Below are positions 9,495 to 19,292 of a stretch of DNA of 64,000 nt, one piece after another. The DNA comes from Flavobacterium sp. (GTDB taxonomy: Bacteria; Bacteroidota; Bacteroidia; Flavobacteriales; Flavobacteriaceae). The stretch lies in assembly GCF_029945805.1 (NCBI RefSeq), contig NZ_JAQSDH010000035.1, forward strand, positions 1-64,000, read 5' to 3'. A model generated the notes under the pieces. The model ran no database searches, had not been told where the DNA came from, and saw only the letters and a list, made by a program, of their open reading frames with translations. Both the position numbers and the translations under genes were made by a program. How positions within the stretch are numbered: position 1 is the stretch's first letter; every line of letters starts with the position of its first letter.

Positions 9495-11042
9495 ATGGAA
9501 AATCTCAAAAATATTAACCCTATACGAGTTGATAAAACTACGATCATAAATCTAGAAAAGGGCAAGCTACCGCCGCAAGTACTCGAGCTTGAGGAAGCAG
9601 TGCTTGGTGCCATGATGATTGATAAAAAAGGAGTTGACGAGGTAATCGATATTTTACAGCCCGATGCTTTTTATAAAGAAGGACACAAGCATATTTTTGA
9701 AGCTATTTTTCAGTTATTCACCGATTCTCAACCTATTGACTTATTAACAGTTTCAGCCCAGTTAAAAAAGAGCGGAAAATTGGAATTAGCTGGAGGTGAT
9801 TTTTACCTTATTCAGCTCACACAAAAGATTTCTTCCTCGGCTCACATCGAGTTTCATTCTAGAATTATACTTCAGAAATACATTCAGAGAAGTTTAATTA
9901 AAATCTCTTCCGAAATCATTGAAGAATCTTACGATGAAAGTACCGATGTATTTGATTTATTGGACAAAGCCGAATCAAAATTATATGAAGTAACTCAGGG
10001 AAATATCAAACGTAGCTCTGAAACAGCTCAAAGTTTAGTGATCCAAGCTAAAAAACGAATTGAGGAAATTGCGAACAAAGAAGGTTTGAGCGGAATCGCT
10101 ACTGGATTTGCAAAACTAGACAAAGTAACTTCAGGATGGCAACCTTCTGATTTGATTATTATTGCGGCTCGTCCAGGTATGGGAAAAACGGCCTTTGTTC
10201 TTTCGATGGCACGAAATATTGCTATTGATTTTGGACATCCAGTGGCTCTTTTCTCTCTTGAGATGTCATCAGTTCAGTTGATTACACGTTTGATCTCTTC
10301 GGAAACTGGTCTTTCTTCTGAAAAACTTCGAACAGGAAAATTAGAAAAACACGAATGGGAACAGCTTTCTACCAAAGTTAAAGATTTGGAAAAAGCACCT
10401 TTATATATTGACGATACGCCATCACTTTCGATTTTTGACTTAAGAGCCAAAGCCCGCCGATTGTCTTCACAACACGGCATCAAAATGATTATTGTAGATT
10501 ACCTTCAATTAATGACGGCTGGTGGAAGCAATGGAAAAGGTGTGGGAAATCGTGAACAAGAAATCTCAACAATTTCACGAAATCTAAAGGCATTAGCCAA
10601 AGAATTGGAAGTACCAGTAATAGCACTTTCTCAATTATCACGTGCTGTTGAAACGCGAGGCTCCAGCAAAAGACCTTTGCTTTCTGACCTTCGTGAATCG
10701 GGAGCGATTGAGCAAGATGCCGATATTGTGTCGTTTATTTACCGTCCGGAATATTATAAAATTGATGAATGGGATGATGAAGAGCAATCGCCCACAGCCG
10801 GTCAAGCCGAATTTATCATTGCAAAACACAGAAATGGTTCTCTTGAAAGTGTGCGTTTGAAATTTATCGGAAATCTGGGTAAGTTTGATAATCTCGAAGA
10901 ATACGGGAGTAGTTTCGACGATTTGCCTTCCAAAATGAATCACGATGACAATCCGTTTATGACTAAAAATCTACCATCTGCTAATGATGCTTTTGGAAGC
11001 AATATCAATTCCAATGACGATGATAGCGACGTTCCTTTCTAA
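9495..11042 (+). CDS. dnaB: replicative DNA helicase
   Basis: PPQVLELEEAVLGAMM...IIAARPGMGKTAFVLSMARN...IIVDYLQLM...LSQLSRAVETR. Confidence 0.95.
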   Translation: MENLKNINPIRVDKTTIINLEKGKLPPQVLELEEAVLGAMMIDKKGVDEVIDILQPDAFYKEGHKHIFEAIFQLFTDSQPIDLLTVSAQLKKSGKLELAGGDFYLIQLTQKISSSAHIEFHSRIILQKYIQRSLIKISSEIIEESYDESTDVFDLLDKAESKLYEVTQGNIKRSSETAQSLVIQAKKRIEEIANKEGLSGIATGFAKLDKVTSGWQPSDLIIIAARPGMGKTAFVLSMARNIAIDFGHPVALFSLEMSSVQLITRLISSETGLSSEKLRTGKLEKHEWEQLSTKVKDLEKAPLYIDDTPSLSIFDLRAKARRLSSQHGIKMIIVDYLQLMTAGGSNGKGVGNREQEISTISRNLKALAKELEVPVIALSQLSRAVETRGSSKRPLLSDLRESGAIEQDADIVSFIYRPEYYKIDEWDDEEQSPTAGQAEFIIAKHRNGSLESVRLKFIGNLGKFDNLEEYGSSFDDLPSKMNHDDNPFMTKNLPSANDAFGSNINSNDDDSDVPF

Positions 11043-11048
11043 AAACAC

Positions 11049-11074
11049 AATCCCGAGCATTCGGGATTTTTTTA
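11049..11074 (+). terminator. Rho-independent terminator after dnaB
   Basis: aatcccga-gca-ttcgggattttttt. Confidence 0.85.
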
Positions 11075-11098
11075 TGATTATCTTCACAGTAAATCTAG

Positions 11099-11106
11099 TA
11101 TCTTTG
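11099..11106 (+). promoter_or_regulatory. Bacteroidota-type -7 element (TATCTTTG)
   Basis: TAnnTTTG 20 nt before ATG at 11126. Confidence 0.45.
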
Positions 11107-11125
11107 GGATAAATAATTTTCAAAA

Positions 11126-12388
11126 ATGCTTTTCAAAAAGTCTCTCTATATTTTTATTTTATTGATTTCCTTCTCGGTTAAGGCAAATTTTATATTGCTG
11201 CCGATGGATGAAACTACGCAAAAAAATCATCTTAAAGCTTACGGAATTACCTATTGGGCATTAGACAAACAATACAAAGCGAGTTGGTTGTTAAATTATC
11301 GCGGTGGTTCTTTCCTGCTTCCTGATATTCCTGAAATTCGAAAAGAATGCCAAATTAGAGGCGTAAGTTTTGAAGTTCTGTCGGATGCTGAAACGCAATC
11401 TATTTTGAATGACATTTCGAGTCCGTCCCAAAATATGGAAACCGTAGTTTTAGAAAAAGCTCCAAAAATTGCCGTCTATTCGCCACCAGGAAAACAACCT
11501 TGGGATGATGCCGTAACTATGGTTTTGACTTATGCTGAAATTCCGTTTAAGGTTGTGTATGATGAAGAAGTTTTGAGCGATCAATTGCTTTTATACGATT
11601 GGTTGCATTTGCATCATGAAGATTTTACAGGCCAATACGGAAAGTTTTACGGAGCTTATAGAAATGCGCCTTGGTATATCGATCAGAAGAAAGATGCGGA
11701 AGCTTTGGCGGCCAAATTAGGATATGCTAAAGTTTCACAGGATAAATTGGCTGTAGCCAAAAAGATAAAAGATTTCGTAATTGGCGGTGGATTTATGTTT
11801 GCCATGTGCTCAGCGACGGATAGTTTTGATATAGCATTGTCTGCGGAAGGCATTGATATTTGCGAACCCATGTTTGATGGCGATGATAGCGAAGCAAATT
11901 ATCAATCCAAAGTTGATTACACCAGAACTTTTGCTTTCAAAAATTTTATTTTGGATAGAAAGCCTGAACATTATGAATTTTCAGATATTGATATGACTGA
12001 AAAACGACGTATTCCGTTTGAAAAAGATTACTTCACTTTAATGGAATTCTCAGCAAAATGGGATGTGATTCCAACGATGTTGTGTCAAAATCATACGCAA
12101 TTAGTAAAAGGGTTTATGGGACAAACCACCGCTTTTGATAGTGAACTTATAAAATCCAATGTGTTGATTTTAGGAAAAAATGAACTCAACGACGAAGCGC
12201 GGTACATTCATGGTCAAAAAGGAAAAGGCTTCTTTACTTTTTATGGCGGACACGATCCAGAAGATTATCAACATAGAGTAGGTGATGAGCCAACGGTTTT
12301 AGATTTGCATCCAAACTCTCCAGGATTCCGATTGATTTTGAATAATGTATTGTTTCCGGCTGCGAGAAAGAAACCTCAGAAAACGTAA
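11126..12388 (+). CDS. exported protein with class I glutamine amidotransferase-like/ThuA-like region (family often auto-named 'asparagine synthetase B')
   Basis: Signal peptide; KIAVYSPPGKQPWDDAVTMVLTYAEIPF...IGGGFMFAMCSATDSFDIAL; no AsnB ATP-pyrophosphatase motif visible. Confidence 0.6.
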   Translation: MLFKKSLYIFILLISFSVKANFILLPMDETTQKNHLKAYGITYWALDKQYKASWLLNYRGGSFLLPDIPEIRKECQIRGVSFEVLSDAETQSILNDISSPSQNMETVVLEKAPKIAVYSPPGKQPWDDAVTMVLTYAEIPFKVVYDEEVLSDQLLLYDWLHLHHEDFTGQYGKFYGAYRNAPWYIDQKKDAEALAAKLGYAKVSQDKLAVAKKIKDFVIGGGFMFAMCSATDSFDIALSAEGIDICEPMFDGDDSEANYQSKVDYTRTFAFKNFILDRKPEHYEFSDIDMTEKRRIPFEKDYFTLMEFSAKWDVIPTMLCQNHTQLVKGFMGQTTAFDSELIKSNVLILGKNELNDEARYIHGQKGKGFFTFYGGHDPEDYQHRVGDEPTVLDLHPNSPGFRLILNNVLFPAARKKPQKT

Positions 12389-12856
12389 TCAAGAAATTCT
12401 TAAAATATCTTCGATAATCTTGAGATGGTGTTTGGTGTGTAATTCTAAAAAATCAACGGTAGTTTTTAGATTTAAATAGCCCATAAACGGATGTACAAAG
12501 TAGTTTTTTGCTTCAAGGGTTTCTAGCTCTGCTATATTATTTCGTGTAATTTCCAATTGTCTTCTTAAATATTCCAATGTGATTTCTTCGAAAGATTGAA
12601 CACCTTTAGGCGCTCTGACTTTTCCTCTCGGAATTTTTCTAAGAAGTGTTTGTACCAGAAAACGATTTTTATTAAACTTCCATTTGTATTCTTTTGGATT
12701 GGATTTTTTAATATGAATTACCACTTCATTGATAACCAAAAACGAATGATCAATTTGCCAACCAATTGTAGCAGTAGAAACTATTGGATTTGTTTCCTCA
12801 AAATCTTCTAAGTGAGATTCTAATTGGTCTAAGAGTAAGTTGAGTTTTTGGATCAT
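12389..12856 (-). CDS. DinB-like/DUF1569 family protein
   Basis: WQIDHSFLVINEV...HPFMGYLNLKTTVDFLELHTKHHLKIIEDI; DinB-like His pattern. Confidence 0.6.
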   Translation of the reverse strand: MIQKLNLLLDQLESHLEDFEETNPIVSTATIGWQIDHSFLVINEVVIHIKKSNPKEYKWKFNKNRFLVQTLLRKIPRGKVRAPKGVQSFEEITLEYLRRQLEITRNNIAELETLEAKNYFVHPFMGYLNLKTTVDFLELHTKHHLKIIEDILRIS

Positions 12857-12868
12857 TTATTTTGAAAT

Positions 12869-12907
12869 TAAAAGTCCCAAAACTTAGTAGTATTGGGACT
12901 TTTTAGT
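12869..12907. terminator. Rho-independent terminator
   Basis: aaaagtccca-aaacttagtagta-ttgggactttttt, between the DinB-like gene and cphA. Confidence 0.75.
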
Positions 12908-12919
12908 ATTTATAATTTA

Positions 12920-15538
12920 TTAAGATTCTTCACTTTCTTTGTCCAAATACTCCTGAACAATATTGATGGCATTGGTGACTACATCGCTTAAAGCTGTGAT
13001 AAAACTTCCTTCTTGCGCATTGTTTATCGCGTGTTTAATGGCTTCCACTTCCTTAGGTATAATTTCGTGAGTAACATCTCTGCCACTGTCCGCAATACCT
13101 TCCATAATCAAGCCGATGATTTCTTCTTCTGTTCTTCCACGTAAGTATTTCTCCTGGCGGATTATAATATGATCGAACATTCGGGCGGCAATTGTTGCAC
13201 ATTCTTTAATATCTTCATCACGTCGATCTCCAACACCGGCAATGATTCCGATTTTTTTCGTGGCATCTACGGAACTTAAATATTCTTCAACACCGCGATA
13301 TCCTGAGGCATTATGTGCAAAATCTATAAGCACTTTGAATTTTTTAAACTCAAAAATATTCATACGCCCAGGAGTTTGAGCTGCACTAGGAATAAAAGTT
13401 TGCAATGATAAACTGATGTCGTCGGTTTTGAAACCTTGTAAATATGCAGCCAAAGTTGCCGCAAGTACATTGGAAATCATGAATCGTGCTTTTCCACCCA
13501 TTGTTAACGGAACATGAGTAGCACGTTCCACTCTCATTTTCCATTCTCCTTTTTTAATGGTAATGAATCCATTTTCATAAACCGCCACAATTTTTCCTTC
13601 TTTAGAAAATTGTTTTACCGTTGGATTATTTTCGTCTAATGAAAAGTAGGCTACATTACAACTTAAATCTTTTCCTATTTTCAGACATTGTTCATCTTCA
13701 GCATTCAAAATTGCCCAGCCATCTTTTTTGATACTTTTAACAACCGTACTTTTTACTCGAGCCAAATCATCTAAGGTATGAATGTCACTCAATCCTAAAT
13801 GGTCTTCCTGAATATTCGTAATTATTCCGATATCACAACGACTGAAACCTAAACCAGAACGAAGAATTCCGCCACGAGCGGTTTCTAATACTGCGAATTC
13901 CACTGTTGGATCTTTTAAAATATATTCGGCAGAAATAGGTCCAGTAGTATCGCCTTTTTCCATCATGTGGTTTTGAACATAAATTCCGTCTGATGTGGTG
14001 AAACCTACTTTATAGCCGTTGTTTTTTACAATGTGAGCCATTAATCGGGTAGTAGTTGTTTTTCCATTGGTTCCAGTAATTGCAATAATCGGAATACGAC
14101 TTGGTTTTCCCGGAGGATAAAGCATATCAATAACGGGAGCAGCAACGTTTCTAGGCAATCCTTCAGAAGGTGCTAAGTGCATACGGAAACCTGGTGCAGC
14201 ATTCACTTCCAAAATACAACCGCCATTTTCTTTTAGAGGTTGTGTTAGATTTTCTGCCATAATATCAACACCACAAATATCAAGTCCTATTACGCGAGAA
14301 ATTCTTTCGCAAAGAAAAATATTTTCAGGGTGCATCATATCCGTTACATCAATAGAAGTTCCTCCAGTGCTAAGGTTCGCTGTTGATTTTAAATACACCA
14401 CTTCGCCTTTGTTTGGTACGGTTTCTAAAGTGTAATTTAATTTTTCTAATAAATCGGTCGTGTCTCTGTCTACATCAATTTGAGTTAACACATTTTCGTG
14501 CCCGTAACCACGAAGCGGATCTCTGTTGGTTTCTTCAATTAACTGTTGTATTGTTTGGATTCCGTCCCCTTTTACGTGTGCCGGTTCGCGTTTCGCAGCA
14601 GCAACCAATTTGTTGTCGATTATTAGAACTCTGAAATCATATCCTGTAATGAATTTTTCAACTATAATTCTATGGCTGTATTGTTTCGCATACGCTAAGC
14701 CTTGAACGGCTTCTTCTCTTGTTTTTACATTAATTGACGCGCCTTTTCCATGATTTCCGTCTAATGGTTTTAGTACAATTGGATACCCAATTTTCTGGAT
14801 TACTTCGTCCAAATCTTCTTCATTAACGCATATTCCACCATTCGCAACTGGAATGGAAGCGGCATCGAGCATTTTCTTTGTTTGCTCTTTGTTGCAGGCG
14901 ATATCAACAGCAATGCTACTCGTTTTACAAGTAATTGTAGCCTGAAAGCGCATTTGATTAATACCGTAACCTAATTGTACTAATGAATTTGTTCCCAAAC
15001 GAATCCAGGGAATATCTCTCGCTACAGCTTCTTCCACAATGCTTCCTGTTGATGGTCCAAGGCGAACGCGTTCTCTAATTTCACGCATTTTTTGAATGTC
15101 GGCTTCCAAATCATAAGTTGTTCCTGCAATCAATGCTTCGGCAATGGCAACTGAACTTTCGGCAGCAAACATTCCTACATTTTCTTCAGTGTAACTAAAA
15201 ACTACATTATAAACACCTGGAGTTTTGGTTTCGCGGGTTCTACCAAAACCAGTTTCCATTCCGGCCAAGGTTTGTATTTCTAAAGCGATGTGTTCAATTA
15301 CGTGTCCCATCCAAGTTCCGCGTTCAATGCGGTGAAAGAAACCACCACGAGTACCTTCAGAACAACGGTGTTCAATCATTGTGGGAAACATAGCTTCTAT
15401 TCTTTCACGAAACCCATCAATTTTATTAGTGGGAAATTGTTCCATTTCTTCCAAATCCAAACGCATTTGGATTAATTTCTTACGTTGAACACTCCAAATA
15501 TTTGGACCGCGAAGTGCTTGAATCTTATCTATTTTCAT
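12920..15538 (-). CDS. cphA: cyanophycin synthetase
   Basis: MKIDKIQALRGPNIWSVQRKKLIQMRLDLEE; ATP-grasp GNHGKGASINV; Mur-ligase ITGTNGKTTTTRLMAHI. Confidence 0.93.
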   Translation of the reverse strand: MKIDKIQALRGPNIWSVQRKKLIQMRLDLEEMEQFPTNKIDGFRERIEAMFPTMIEHRCSEGTRGGFFHRIERGTWMGHVIEHIALEIQTLAGMETGFGRTRETKTPGVYNVVFSYTEENVGMFAAESSVAIAEALIAGTTYDLEADIQKMREIRERVRLGPSTGSIVEEAVARDIPWIRLGTNSLVQLGYGINQMRFQATITCKTSSIAVDIACNKEQTKKMLDAASIPVANGGICVNEEDLDEVIQKIGYPIVLKPLDGNHGKGASINVKTREEAVQGLAYAKQYSHRIIVEKFITGYDFRVLIIDNKLVAAAKREPAHVKGDGIQTIQQLIEETNRDPLRGYGHENVLTQIDVDRDTTDLLEKLNYTLETVPNKGEVVYLKSTANLSTGGTSIDVTDMMHPENIFLCERISRVIGLDICGVDIMAENLTQPLKENGGCILEVNAAPGFRMHLAPSEGLPRNVAAPVIDMLYPPGKPSRIPIIAITGTNGKTTTTRLMAHIVKNNGYKVGFTTSDGIYVQNHMMEKGDTTGPISAEYILKDPTVEFAVLETARGGILRSGLGFSRCDIGIITNIQEDHLGLSDIHTLDDLARVKSTVVKSIKKDGWAILNAEDEQCLKIGKDLSCNVAYFSLDENNPTVKQFSKEGKIVAVYENGFITIKKGEWKMRVERATHVPLTMGGKARFMISNVLAATLAAYLQGFKTDDISLSLQTFIPSAAQTPGRMNIFEFKKFKVLIDFAHNASGYRGVEEYLSSVDATKKIGIIAGVGDRRDEDIKECATIAARMFDHIIIRQEKYLRGRTEEEIIGLIMEGIADSGRDVTHEIIPKEVEAIKHAINNAQEGSFITALSDVVTNAINIVQEYLDKESEES

Positions 15539-15743
15539 GATTAGGAATAATTAGTAAAAGTAATTAGTAATGATTTTGTTAAAAATAGGAAATTTTTGTT
15601 GTTGCTATGTATTTTTTTTGAAGAAATGGGAAAAAAATATAAGGAACGCTACATTGGTTTATTCTGATTATTGATTTTCAGAAATTTAACTTTTATGAAT
15701 GAAAAATGTGTCTTTAAAAAAACACTAACATCCTGATAACTAT

Positions 15744-15800
15744 AAACGTTCTCGCTAGCCCCGATGGGAGCAAGCTACCGTGTAGCGCGGACAGCGGGAA
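15744..15800 (+). repeat. structured intergenic repeat copy 1 (CGTTCTCGCTAGCCCCGATGGGAGCAAGCTACCGTGTAGCGCGGACAGCGGGA)
   Basis: Near-identical to 40878..40933; internal GCTAC-N3-GTAGC hairpin and outer CCCGaTG/CAgCGGG pairing. Confidence 0.75.
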
Positions 15801-15828
15801 AATGGGTACTGAATAATGGGAATTTCCG

Positions 15829-16674
15829 CTACTTCAATTGAATAAAAGTTGCAATTTTTTGATATAAATTGGCGTCGTGCATGCTGTGTCCCAAGCCAAT
15901 TGTTTCGATATAAATGGCATTTTTCCAAGTTTTGGAATACTTTCTGCCTTCGTCTATTAGCACGACTTTATCTTCAGTATCATGAGCGATGAAAGCTTTT
16001 TGAGTAAAGTTTTCAGCAAATTTATGGCCCGAAAAGGCATCAATGTGAATGTTAAATTTTTGAAGATAATAATCCTCTAATTGTCTTTTTATTTTTTTGT
16101 TTAAACTTAAAAGCGTTACAAAATTATCACTCAAAATTTTAAAATCCGAAGGTGCGCCAAGTAGAATTACTTTATCGATGCTAGTATTTTTGTATTTGTT
16201 CAGATAAAAAGCAATAGCAGCGCCACCTATAGAATGACCAATGACAGTTTTGGGTTGGTATTTTTGAATTAATACATTGAGGTATTCGGCGTATTTTGGG
16301 GCATTGAATTCTTTGCCGTCGCTCAATCCGTGCGCTGGTCCATCGATTGCAATAATGGTTTTACCTAAAGGTTTTATATACTGCAATAATTTTTTCCATC
16401 GCGAAGCATTACTTTCCCAGCCGTGAACTAACAGGATTATATCGTCATTACCAGGCCAAATGTAGGTTTGGAACTTTTCAGTTTGGTATTCAAAGGTTTC
16501 ATAGGTTAGGTTCTCCAATGTTTTTGGCAATGCTTCTTTTTTGATTCTACCTTTTCTGGGTTGGCTGAAAAGTTGGTAAGCCTTGCTTTTTGCCTTTTCC
16601 AAATCGACATAGCTCAATGCATTGAGATAAAGCCCAAGTAATTTTGTGATGATAAGGAATTGAATTTTTCTCAT
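15829..16674 (-). CDS. alpha/beta hydrolase
   Basis: IILLVHGWESNASRWKKLL...KTVIGHSIGGAAIAFYL...GLGHSMHD. Confidence 0.85.
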   Translation of the reverse strand: MRKIQFLIITKLLGLYLNALSYVDLEKAKSKAYQLFSQPRKGRIKKEALPKTLENLTYETFEYQTEKFQTYIWPGNDDIILLVHGWESNASRWKKLLQYIKPLGKTIIAIDGPAHGLSDGKEFNAPKYAEYLNVLIQKYQPKTVIGHSIGGAAIAFYLNKYKNTSIDKVILLGAPSDFKILSDNFVTLLSLNKKIKRQLEDYYLQKFNIHIDAFSGHKFAENFTQKAFIAHDTEDKVVLIDEGRKYSKTWKNAIYIETIGLGHSMHDANLYQKIATFIQLK

Positions 16675-16702
16675 AAAAAAATCCCGAGCGTGTCGGGATT
16701 AG
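16672..16702 (-). terminator. Rho-independent terminator (minus strand)
   Basis: On minus: aatcccga-cacgc-tcgggatttttttt, running into the start of the next gene. Confidence 0.75.
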
Positions 16703-16707
16703 TTCTG

Positions 16708-17487
16708 TTATAGGTGCGCAAATAATTTTTGCATTTTCTCTCTTTCTTCTTCTGCTAAAGAAGCATCGACTAAGATTCTTCCTGAGTGTTCATCAGTGAT
16801 GATTTTTTTTCTGGCAGCGATTTCCACTTGTGTTTGTGGTGGAATTGTAAAGAAGGAACCGGCAGAAGCGCCACGCTCAATAGATACAACGGCTAAACCA
16901 TTACGAACGCTTGAACGGATTCTTTTATAAGCGGCTAGTAATCGTTCTTCAATTTGTGCTTCGTATTCTGCTGATTTTTCCGTTAAGAAGCTTTCTTCTT
17001 TTTGAGTTTCAGACATAATATCGCTTAGTTCTGCTTTTTTATGTTTTAAGTGAGTAGATTTCTGATCTAACTTTTCTTTAGAGTTAGAAATCACTTCTTT
17101 TTTGTGATCGATAGAAGCTTTAAGTTCTTTGATTTGTTTTTCAGCCAATTGGATTTCCAATTCTTGGAATTCTACTTCTTTAGTTAAAGAGTTAAATTCT
17201 CTATTGTTACGAACATCTTTTTGTTGAACAGTATATTTTTTAATTGCTGTTTGATGCTCATCAATATTGTTTTTCTTGGTCTTGATTTGCTCTTCAATAG
17301 AAACTAAATCCGCTTTTAATTTATCTAAACGAGTGCTCAAACCAGTAACTTCATCTTCTAAATCTTCTACTTCCAAAGGCAATTCACCTCTTACATTTCT
17401 GATTTCATCAATTCGTGTATCTATGATTTGTAGGTCGTAGATCGCTCTTAATTTGTCCTCAACACTTAGTTCTTTTGTAGTCGCCAT
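16708..17487 (-). CDS. coiled-coil protein of the C4-type zinc-ribbon family (zinc-ribbon cysteines absent)
   Basis: Coiled coil plus GASAGSFFTIPPQTQVEIAARKKIITDEHSGRILVD. Confidence 0.8.
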   Translation of the reverse strand: MATTKELSVEDKLRAIYDLQIIDTRIDEIRNVRGELPLEVEDLEDEVTGLSTRLDKLKADLVSIEEQIKTKKNNIDEHQTAIKKYTVQQKDVRNNREFNSLTKEVEFQELEIQLAEKQIKELKASIDHKKEVISNSKEKLDQKSTHLKHKKAELSDIMSETQKEESFLTEKSAEYEAQIEERLLAAYKRIRSSVRNGLAVVSIERGASAGSFFTIPPQTQVEIAARKKIITDEHSGRILVDASLAEEEREKMQKLFAHL

Positions 17488-17490
17488 ATT

Positions 17491-18585
17491 TTATAAGTAC
17501 TTAACTGGATTTGTATTTTCTTCCGAAAAATTGACTGCAAAATTAGGCATTTTTTTCTTAAGAAAATCAACAATATAATTTTTTGTAAATCTTTCACTTT
17601 CAAAGTGACCAATATCGGCTAAAAGAACCTGATTTTCAGCTTCGTAAAAGTTGTGGTACTTTAAATCTGCGGTCAGAAAAACATCGGCTTTTACGCGAAT
17701 GGCATTGCTAATTGCGAAGCTGCCTGAACCGCCAAGAACAGCAACCTTAGTAACAGTTTTTCCGGTTAAAGTACTGTGACGAATGCCACCGCATTGCATT
17801 TTGCCTTTCACGAAAGTTAAAAATTCGGTTTCAGACATTGGATTTTCGAGTTCACCAATCATTCCGAGTCCAATATTCTGATGAGAATTCTGCAAATCGT
17901 AAATTTCATAAGCTACTTCTTCATAAACATGATTGGTAAACAACGCTTTTAGGATTTTGGATTGTAAATGTTTTTCAAAAGTCACTTCAATTTTAATTTC
18001 TTCGTTTTCTACAAATTCGAAACGATTCCCAATTTCGGGATTACTATTTTCATTTCCCATGTACGTTCCAATTCCTTTAGAATTAAAACTGCAATCCTCA
18101 TAATTGCCTATTTTTCCAGCACCAGCATCAAACAGAGCATTGCGAAGCTGTTCGCTATTTTCAGGAATAGTATAGGTTACTAGTTTCTGAATGAAATTTT
18201 GTTTTGGAACTAAAATTTTAGTGTTAATTAAGCCCAAAGCATCGCTGAAGATTTTGTTCACGCCGTCTTTATGATTGTCTAAAGCGGTGTGAACGGCATA
18301 AATGGCAATGTCATTTTTAATCGCTTTTATTACCGAACGCTCCACATAATTTTTACCGGTGAGTTTCTTCAAGCCCGAAAAGATAATGGGATGGAAGCAC
18401 ACCACGAGATTACACTTTTTGGTAATGGCTTCGTCAATCACACGCTCTAACGCATCGTGGCATACTAGAATTCCAGTAGCTTCGTCTTCCTGATTTCCGA
18501 CGAGAAGTCCAACATTATCAAAGTCTTCAGCGTAAGCCAAAGGCGCCATTTCTTCAAGTATAGAGAGTATATCTTTTATTTTCAT
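17491..18585 (-). CDS. Nif3-like dinuclear metal center protein
   Basis: MKIKDILSILEEMAPLAYAEDFDNVGLLVG...VCFHPIIFSGLKKL...ADLKYHNFYEAENQVLLADIGHFESE. Confidence 0.92.
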   Translation of the reverse strand: MKIKDILSILEEMAPLAYAEDFDNVGLLVGNQEDEATGILVCHDALERVIDEAITKKCNLVVCFHPIIFSGLKKLTGKNYVERSVIKAIKNDIAIYAVHTALDNHKDGVNKIFSDALGLINTKILVPKQNFIQKLVTYTIPENSEQLRNALFDAGAGKIGNYEDCSFNSKGIGTYMGNENSNPEIGNRFEFVENEEIKIEVTFEKHLQSKILKALFTNHVYEEVAYEIYDLQNSHQNIGLGMIGELENPMSETEFLTFVKGKMQCGGIRHSTLTGKTVTKVAVLGGSGSFAISNAIRVKADVFLTADLKYHNFYEAENQVLLADIGHFESERFTKNYIVDFLKKKMPNFAVNFSEENTNPVKYL

Positions 18586-18665
18586 ATGTTATTAAATTTC
18601 AGCCCACTTTTTTCTGATTACTTAATTCTGCCATTTGCCAACTGATACTGAAAATCGCTTACAAA

Positions 18666-19235
18666 TTAAGTAGCCCATTCATTCAAGTATTGAATAATGG
18701 TCCACTGATCGTTTACTTTTTGCAGAAGTAAATAACTGCCGCTATTGTGTTCGATGTTTCTGTAGAATGCGACTTTAACCAAAGCATAATTATTTTTTGC
18801 AAAATAAATCGGTTTGCTTACAATCATCAAACGCTGGTTGTTTTGGTTTAGTCTGTCGGAAGCCACTTTATAGTCTTCAAACGACATACAGGCATTTACT
18901 TTACTTTTGAGATACTGATTTTGATTGTAGAATAAGATATCGTAGGCAGCGGACCAATTTTCGTTGACTGTAATATCAATTTGTTTTTTGACTTCAGCTG
19001 CATTTTTCTTAAGTAATTCACTTTTTGAGATTACTTCAAGCACTTCTTCATTGTTGGGGGCTTTTTGGCAATAAAAACTTAATAACTGCAATCTTCCTTT
19101 AGCGATCACTTTTTCGTTTTTATAATATTTGCTAAAAATTATTTTCAGAATAGCCGCATTATCCGCTTCTTGAGCGAAAGCTATTGGCGAAATCAGTAGA
19201 AACGCAATAAGTATTTTTAAATAATAATGTTTCAT
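18666..19235 (-). CDS. secreted hypothetical protein
   Basis: Signal peptide LKILIAFLLISPIAFAQ; no recognised domain. Confidence 0.65.
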   Translation of the reverse strand: MKHYYLKILIAFLLISPIAFAQEADNAAILKIIFSKYYKNEKVIAKGRLQLLSFYCQKAPNNEEVLEVISKSELLKKNAAEVKKQIDITVNENWSAAYDILFYNQNQYLKSKVNACMSFEDYKVASDRLNQNNQRLMIVSKPIYFAKNNYALVKVAFYRNIEHNSGSYLLLQKVNDQWTIIQYLNEWAT

Positions 19236-19292
19236 TTGCTTGCGATGACTAGATTATTTCATTCAAAGATAAAAAATCGTTACTTTCGTGCT

